Assembly: GCA_030065575.1 (NCBI GenBank)
Contig: JASJDZ010000010.1
Span: 1 to 42,754, forward strand
DNA: 42,754 nt
Origin: Acidimicrobiia bacterium
GTDB lineage: Bacteria > Actinomycetota > Acidimicrobiia > Spongiisociales > UBA5794
Direction: 5' to 3'
A program made the position numbers and the translations under genes. Positions 40,595 to 42,754 of the stretch are shown here, piece after piece. The notes under the pieces are model-generated. The model had not been told where the DNA came from. It saw only the letters and a list, made by a program, of their open reading frames with translations, and did no database searches. Position 1 is the stretch's first letter. Each line of letters opens with the position of its first letter.

Positions 40595-40873
40595 TCAGAT
40601 CGTACGGTAGATGTCGCCGCGGTGTCCCACGCGGAGAACAATGACTTCCTGCCGTTGGTCGTCAATCCTGTACAGGATGCGGTAGGTGCCACGTCGAGCA
40701 CTCCATACACCCGCGAGTTCGTTGCGTAGCGATGCGCCCACCCGCCGCGGATTCTCCCGAAGCGGGCCGGTGATGAAGTCAATGACTGCAAACGCGACAG
40801 CTTCTGGGAGTGTCTCTCGGATCGCCCGCGCTGCTGGGGCAGTTACAACAATCTCATAGGTCGGCTCGGTCAC
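40595..40873 (-). CDS. RelE/ParE superfamily toxin
   Basis: This encodes 92 residues. YEIVVTAPAARAIRETLP is the usual RelE opening, and ENPRRVGASLRNELAGVWSARRGTYRILYRID and VIVLRVGHRGDIYR match the RelE/ParE core with its basic and aromatic residues. Toxins of this type cleave ribosome-bound mRNA or target gyrase. Its start overlaps the antitoxin stop by 4 nt, the standard antitoxin-first arrangement. It probably stabilises the accessory region. Confidence 0.92.
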   Translation of the reverse strand: MTEPTYEIVVTAPAARAIRETLPEAVAFAVIDFITGPLRENPRRVGASLRNELAGVWSARRGTYRILYRIDDQRQEVIVLRVGHRGDIYRTI

Positions 40874-41139
40874 CGGGGCCGCAACGCCTTCACCGCGTCG
40901 ACCCCACGGACCACATCACCCTCGAGATAGGCACGATGCGCCTCAACGAGTTCGGCCAACACGTCGGAGTCTCCGAGTACCGCCGCGGTTTCTTCGAGCG
41001 ACTCGAGGTCCTCGGGACTGATGAGCACCGCGGCTGGTGTTCCGTTCTTGGTGACGACGACGCGTTCATGGTGTGATTGCACTCGGTCGATGAATTCGGA
41101 GAACCGGTCTCTCACTGTTCGCAATGATTCACTTGACAT
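40870..41139 (-). CDS. Phd/YefM family antitoxin
   Basis: This encodes 89 residues. ESLRTVRDRFSEFIDRVQSHHERVVVTKNGTPAAVLISPEDLESLEET is the Phd/YefM DNA-binding domain, and the acidic C-terminal half would wrap the toxin. ATG 41139 is preferred because it gives the family's usual N terminus and follows a palindrome. It is coupled to the downstream toxin gene. Family members autorepress their operon through that N-terminal domain. Confidence 0.92.
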   Translation of the reverse strand: MSSESLRTVRDRFSEFIDRVQSHHERVVVTKNGTPAAVLISPEDLESLEETAAVLGDSDVLAELVEAHRAYLEGDVVRGVDAVKALRPR

Positions 41140-41142
41140 GTA

Positions 41143-41152
41143 CACAATTGTG
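41143..41152. promoter_or_regulatory. Operator of the toxin-antitoxin operon
   Basis: The perfect palindrome CACAATTGTG ends 3 nt before the antitoxin ATG. It is the likely binding site of the Phd/YefM antitoxin. Confidence 0.6.
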
Positions 41153-41177
41153 CCACACCCGCTGGGCAATGGGAAGA

Positions 41178-41238
41178 CCCACGCCGATCACCAAATCACG
41201 AGCAATAACGCACACTTCGCCGGGTGCACCCGATCGAG
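41178..41238 (-). repeat. Array repeat copy G
   Basis: On the plus strand it has CCCACGCCGATCACC, CGAGCAATAACGC, then CACTTCGCCGGGTGCACCCGA. It is the last copy before the IS110 element; the IS end may be about where this copy stops. Confidence 0.7.
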
Positions 41239-41417
41239 GCCTGTTTGGATGTCAAGGGGTGTTTTGGGCGCGCCGGGACGTCTCGCTGGGTGGGCGAGGG
41301 TGGTGGTGTGAGCGTAGGCTTGGGGGTGGCCCGGGGTGATTGAGCTGAAGCGCCGGCTGTCAGGATGGAAGGCCGGTCACGCAAGCGACAGAGACGTTCC
41401 TGAGTGTCCCCCGGGCC

Positions 41418-42443
41418 TTAGCGCGGCTGCTGGTCGGCGATCAGGTGGCGGTAGACGACGTCGGAGAGGCGCCGTTTCAGTGACCGGATCGCTTCCTTCT
41501 TCGTTTTGCCTTCGGTGAGTTTGCGTTCGTAGAAGAGTCGTCCTTCGGTGTTGGGGTAGCGCAGCTGGGTGATGGCGATCAGGTGCAGCGCATGGTTCAA
41601 CATGCGGTTGCCTCTCGGGTTGAGGCGATGCCGTTTCTTCGCTCCGGAGGAGGTGTCGATGGGGGCGGTGCCGTTGTAGGTGGCGTAGTGATGCCTCGTT
41701 GGGAACCGACTGATGTCGCCGCTGTAGCCGATCAACAAGCCAGCTACGACCGGGCCGACCCCGTAGATCTCCATCAGCGACGTCCCGGATGCATCGACGG
41801 CTTCACGCAATCGTGCCTTCGACGTCTTGAGTTCCTTCTCAAGGCGCCGCACCTCGGCGAGATGCTGGTGTGCGATGCGTTTGCGTTCTGTTTCCACCAT
41901 CGACGTGGGTTGGACCCGACGTAACAGCCCGGCGGCTTGCCGTACCACCATTTCCTTGCCCAAACCGCCCGGGATCAACACCGCGAGCACGGCGTGGAGC
42001 CGAGCAGCCGCCTGGGTCTTCAAGCTGGAGAGTTGCTTGTGGTGCTTGGCCAGCATCCGTAACACCGTCACGTGATCCTCCACCGTCACTACCCGCAGAT
42101 CGGGGTGACGCAACGCAACGATCGCTACCGACCGGGCATCATTGGCGTCGTTCTTCTGCGACCGGGTCGAGTCCAGCACCCGGACTCGCGCCGCCAGCGT
42201 GGAGGGCACATCGACGACATGCTCACCGGCGACAATCAGTTGTTGGGCCAACAGATACCCGTGGCCGTTGGCGGACTCGATCGCCCATGACCGCTGTGGG
42301 AAGCGCTCCGCCCAGGCCAACAACTCGCGGCTCTGGCGCCGGGTGGCTCGCACCTCGAGCTCGGCGAGGGCCTCCTCACATGCGTCGACAGCGGCCGCGG
42401 CGTGGGAGCCCTTTGCTGGGTCGATACCGATCATCACCGACAT
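41418..42443 (-). CDS. IS110-family transposase
   Basis: This is an RNA-guided-type DEDD recombinase of 341 residues. The RuvC-like N-terminal domain has IGIDPAKGSH (Asp8), AIESANGHG (Glu56) and KNDANDARS (Asp99 and Asp102). The C-terminal Tnp_20 domain has YGVGPVVAGLLIG, TYNGTAPIDTSSGAKKRHRLN with the likely catalytic Ser265/266, and GNRMLNHALHLIA. AGGAGG 6 nt upstream decides ATG 42443. IS110 transposases use a bridge RNA from the element's own non-coding end to pair donor and target DNA. The gene appears intact. Confidence 0.95.
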   Translation of the reverse strand: MSVMIGIDPAKGSHAAAAVDACEEALAELEVRATRRQSRELLAWAERFPQRSWAIESANGHGYLLAQQLIVAGEHVVDVPSTLAARVRVLDSTRSQKNDANDARSVAIVALRHPDLRVVTVEDHVTVLRMLAKHHKQLSSLKTQAAARLHAVLAVLIPGGLGKEMVVRQAAGLLRRVQPTSMVETERKRIAHQHLAEVRRLEKELKTSKARLREAVDASGTSLMEIYGVGPVVAGLLIGYSGDISRFPTRHHYATYNGTAPIDTSSGAKKRHRLNPRGNRMLNHALHLIAITQLRYPNTEGRLFYERKLTEGKTKKEAIRSLKRRLSDVVYRHLIADQQPR

Positions 42444-42632
42444 CACACACCTCCTCATCGTTGGGGGTCGGTGGATCTGACGGTGGGCACTCCTGATACG
42501 GATCTGCGTGCTACGCCTGTTTCGAGCCACACCGCCAGCAGAGATCCCGACGGGCACGACAGCTCGTTCGAAAGCCAACCCTCACGGGCGGCAGGCACGT
42601 CGAGAGCGACACCCGCCAGGACCTCTACAACG
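42444..42632 (-). ncRNA. Candidate bridge-RNA region of the IS110 element
   Basis: About 190 nt of non-coding DNA upstream of the transposase, the position and length where IS110-group elements encode the bridge RNA. I did not fold it and cannot name the guide loops. If the element were of the IS1111 group, the RNA would lie downstream instead, in 41239-41417. Confidence 0.35.
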
Positions 42633-42754
42633 CTACGGAACAAACTCCCGCAGCACCCCTACAGCCCTATCAGGCACCTCGTGGTCAGGGACCTCTTGGT
42701 CCGGCACCTCCTGGTCCGGCACCTCCTGGTCGAATGACAGCTGGCATGGGCTCA
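42633..42754 (-). CDS. C-terminal fragment of a gene with DQEVP repeats
   Basis: The minus-strand frame reads from the window edge through three DQEVP units and one DHEVP, then DRAVGVLREFVP and a TAG stop at 42633-42635. The DNA repeat unit is 15 bp (four copies at 42673-42732). The gene begins outside the window. The plus-strand reading of the same repeat (RHLLV units) looks less protein-like. Function unknown. Confidence 0.4.
   Translation of the reverse strand, partial: SPCQLSFDQEVPDQEVPDQEVPDHEVPDRAVGVLREFVP
42673..42732. repeat. 15-bp tandem repeat, four units
   Basis: GGCACCTCCTGGTCC and variants: 42673-42687, 42688-42702, 42703-42717 and 42718-42732. The last two units differ at one base only. 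Confidence 0.85.

Larger units (their letters stand above)
41239..42632 (-). mobile_element. IS110-family insertion sequence
   Basis: The element contains one transposase gene and two non-coding ends. The right end (41239-41417) carries TTGACA on the minus strand at 41250-41255, like the -35 half of the junction promoter known in IS110 circles. The left end lies between the ATG at 42443 and the foreign stop codon at 42633. GCCTGTTT occurs at 41239-41246 and at 42515-42522. IS110 elements lack long terminal inverted repeats, so both limits given here are approximate. Confidence 0.6.

Noticed and set aside
31474-41238. Classical integron with attC sites
   Set aside because: The repeats lack a GTTRRRY/RYYYAAC pair, occur in both orientations, and the recombinase shows no IntI-specific insertion that I can see.
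1-42754. CRISPR array or prophage
   Set aside because: No regularly spaced short direct repeats with unique spacers, and no capsid, terminase or tail genes are present.

Overview
The window is a high-GC chromosomal segment from an actinomycete, most likely an uncultured member of Acidimicrobiia or a close relative. The evidence is a bL37 mini ribosomal-protein gene, a Glp/GlpR (SepX) divisome pair, a CtpE-type calcium ATPase, a class F-type sortase, many Thr-rich lipoproteins and exported proteins, and many start codons sitting about 9 nt behind a TAnnnT -10 box with no Shine-Dalgarno sequence. The taxonomic call is inference from gene content; no rRNA gene is present.

Region 1 (1-31.4 kb) is an ordinary core-type chromosome with short operons. 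In order: an AbrB/SpoVT regulator behind a hairpin-rich leader; rsmI with a DUF192 gene, divergent from bL37; a lipoprotein metallopeptidase; an MFS transporter; xylose isomerase; a nitroreductase; a sortase next to a likely cell-surface protein; an NTF2-like protein; a lipoprotein with a 15-bp tandem repeat; and tRNA-Ala(CGC) with a nearby tRNA 3' fragment. A tightly overlapped minus-strand operon follows: plsY, glp/moeA, moaC, moaB, glpR/sepX and a translin-family gene. After it come a SAF-domain membrane protein, uppP and a thioredoxin-like gene. Two ECF sigma factors each overlap a membrane-anchored partner by 4 bp. Between them lie a HAD phosphatase, an unknown gene behind a tandem operator, and ctpE. 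Single genes then follow (GNAT, DinB, hydrolase, methyltransferase, SRPBCC), then a marR-pfpI operon with a textbook operator-promoter, and a GH5-like protein that appears to lack its catalytic nucleophile.

Region 2 (31.4-42.7 kb) is accessory DNA. It opens with the 5' half of a tRNA-Arg(CCT) gene. From there to 41.2 kb a family of about ten structured intergenic repeats, in two orientations, separates units of one to three genes. The units encode small exported or membrane proteins of unknown function, an AAA/DUF4143 ATPase, a tyrosine recombinase, a Phd/RelE-type toxin-antitoxin pair and hypothetical proteins. On the plus strand, where most units lie, a repeat usually starts within about 80 nt of a stop codon. 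This layout resembles a recombinase-linked cassette array, but the repeats do not match the integron attC core, so it may be an undescribed cassette-like system. The region ends in an IS110-family element, whose upstream non-coding end could encode a bridge RNA, and the C-terminal end of a gene with DQEVP repeats.

All annotation is by reading the sequence. No homology search, RNA folding or promoter scoring was run.
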